Assembly: GCA_902766115.1 (NCBI GenBank) | Contig: CACXCL010000073.1 | Span: 1 to 6,238 of the forward strand | Direction of reading: 5' to 3' | Source of the DNA: an uncultured Ruminococcus sp. | Lineage (GTDB): Bacteria > Bacillota > Clostridia > Oscillospirales > CAG-272 | Length of the DNA stretch: 6,238 nucleotides | The notes under the pieces: model-generated | Seen by the model: only the letters and a program-made list of their open reading frames with translations | The model's database searches: none | What the model was told of the DNA's origin: nothing | Translations under genes and position numbers: made by a program | In this document: positions 6,114 through 6,238 of the stretch, in pieces | Layout: each line of letters starts with the position of its first letter | Numbering within the stretch: the first letter of the stretch is position 1

Positions 6114-6145
6114 TATGGAAGTAAAAACGCGGGAGGTGTTTTGAG

Positions 6146-6238
6146 ATGGACATGAGCGAATTCGATTTTGAAGACCGGATAGTGTCTTCCGAATATTCCG
6201 GCGAGGACGCGGAGACGGAACCCAGTCTCCGGCCGAAA
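6146..6238 (+). CDS. ruvB: Holliday junction helicase RuvB, N-terminal 31 residues (rest beyond window edge)
   Basis: Only 31 codons are visible, starting at ATG 6146 with GGGAGGTG (6131-6138) 7 bases upstream. A second in-frame ATG at 6152 would lie 13 bases from this site, so the first is preferred. The visible residues DRIVSSEYSGEDAETEPS, then LRPK, follow the N-terminus of Firmicutes RuvB closely (Bacillus subtilis RuvB starts with MDERLVSSE and continues to EQSLRPQ). RuvB is the hexameric AAA+ ATPase that drives branch migration together with RuvA. The Walker motifs would lie beyond the edge. Its presence just downstream of a gene that follows ruvA strengthens the call. The extra residues MDMSEFDFE before DRIVSSE are slightly longer than usual. 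Confidence 0.85.
   Translation, partial: MDMSEFDFEDRIVSSEYSGEDAETEPSLRPK

Overview
The window looks like chromosomal DNA from a moderately GC-rich Gram-positive anaerobe of the Clostridia (Oscillospirales-like is a guess). The evidence is strong AGGAG-type ribosome binding sites, sigma-A-type promoters with 17-bp spacers, an S-layer-homology (SLH) protein, a DUF951 protein, a YfhO-family membrane protein and a RuvB start that reads like Bacillus/Clostridium RuvB. No rRNA, tRNA, CRISPR array, transposase or integrase was seen.

Layout. (1) Positions 1-404, minus strand: the N-terminal part of a secreted SLH-domain protein, running off the left edge. (2) Positions 405-628: a short intergenic region with divergent promoters, one for the SLH gene and one for the operon to its right. 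(3) Positions 629-4370, plus strand: a tight three-gene operon, DUF951 - yfhO-like - ruvA. Both junctions are 4-base stop/start overlaps (GTGA, then ATGA). It ends in a very strong GC-rich terminator 10 bases after the ruvA stop. (4) Positions 4371-4763: a gene-poor stretch whose right part is AT-rich. It holds two hairpins, an 11-bp-periodic repeat, a possible minus-strand transcription unit and the promoter of the next gene. (5) Positions 4764-5963, plus strand: a 399-residue XRE-type DNA-binding protein with a large C-terminal region I do not recognise, followed by its own hairpin terminator. (6) Positions 6146-6238, plus strand: the first 31 codons of a gene I read as ruvB, with its own promoter and ribosome binding site, running off the right edge.

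How it fits together. RuvA and RuvB are the two parts of the Holliday-junction branch-migration motor and are usually encoded side by side. Here they are about 1.8 kb apart, separated by a self-contained regulator cassette (promoter, XRE gene, terminator) that looks inserted. ruvA is co-transcribed with a cell-envelope glycosyltransferase-like gene and a small DUF951 protein, while ruvB has gained its own promoter. The most interesting candidate for something undescribed is the divergent arrangement at 4420-4763. The XRE promoter faces right and a plausible promoter/ribosome-binding-site/small-ORF/terminator unit faces left, with a short inverted repeat between them. That is the classic layout of a regulator and its small target. 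This part is inference and has not been tested.
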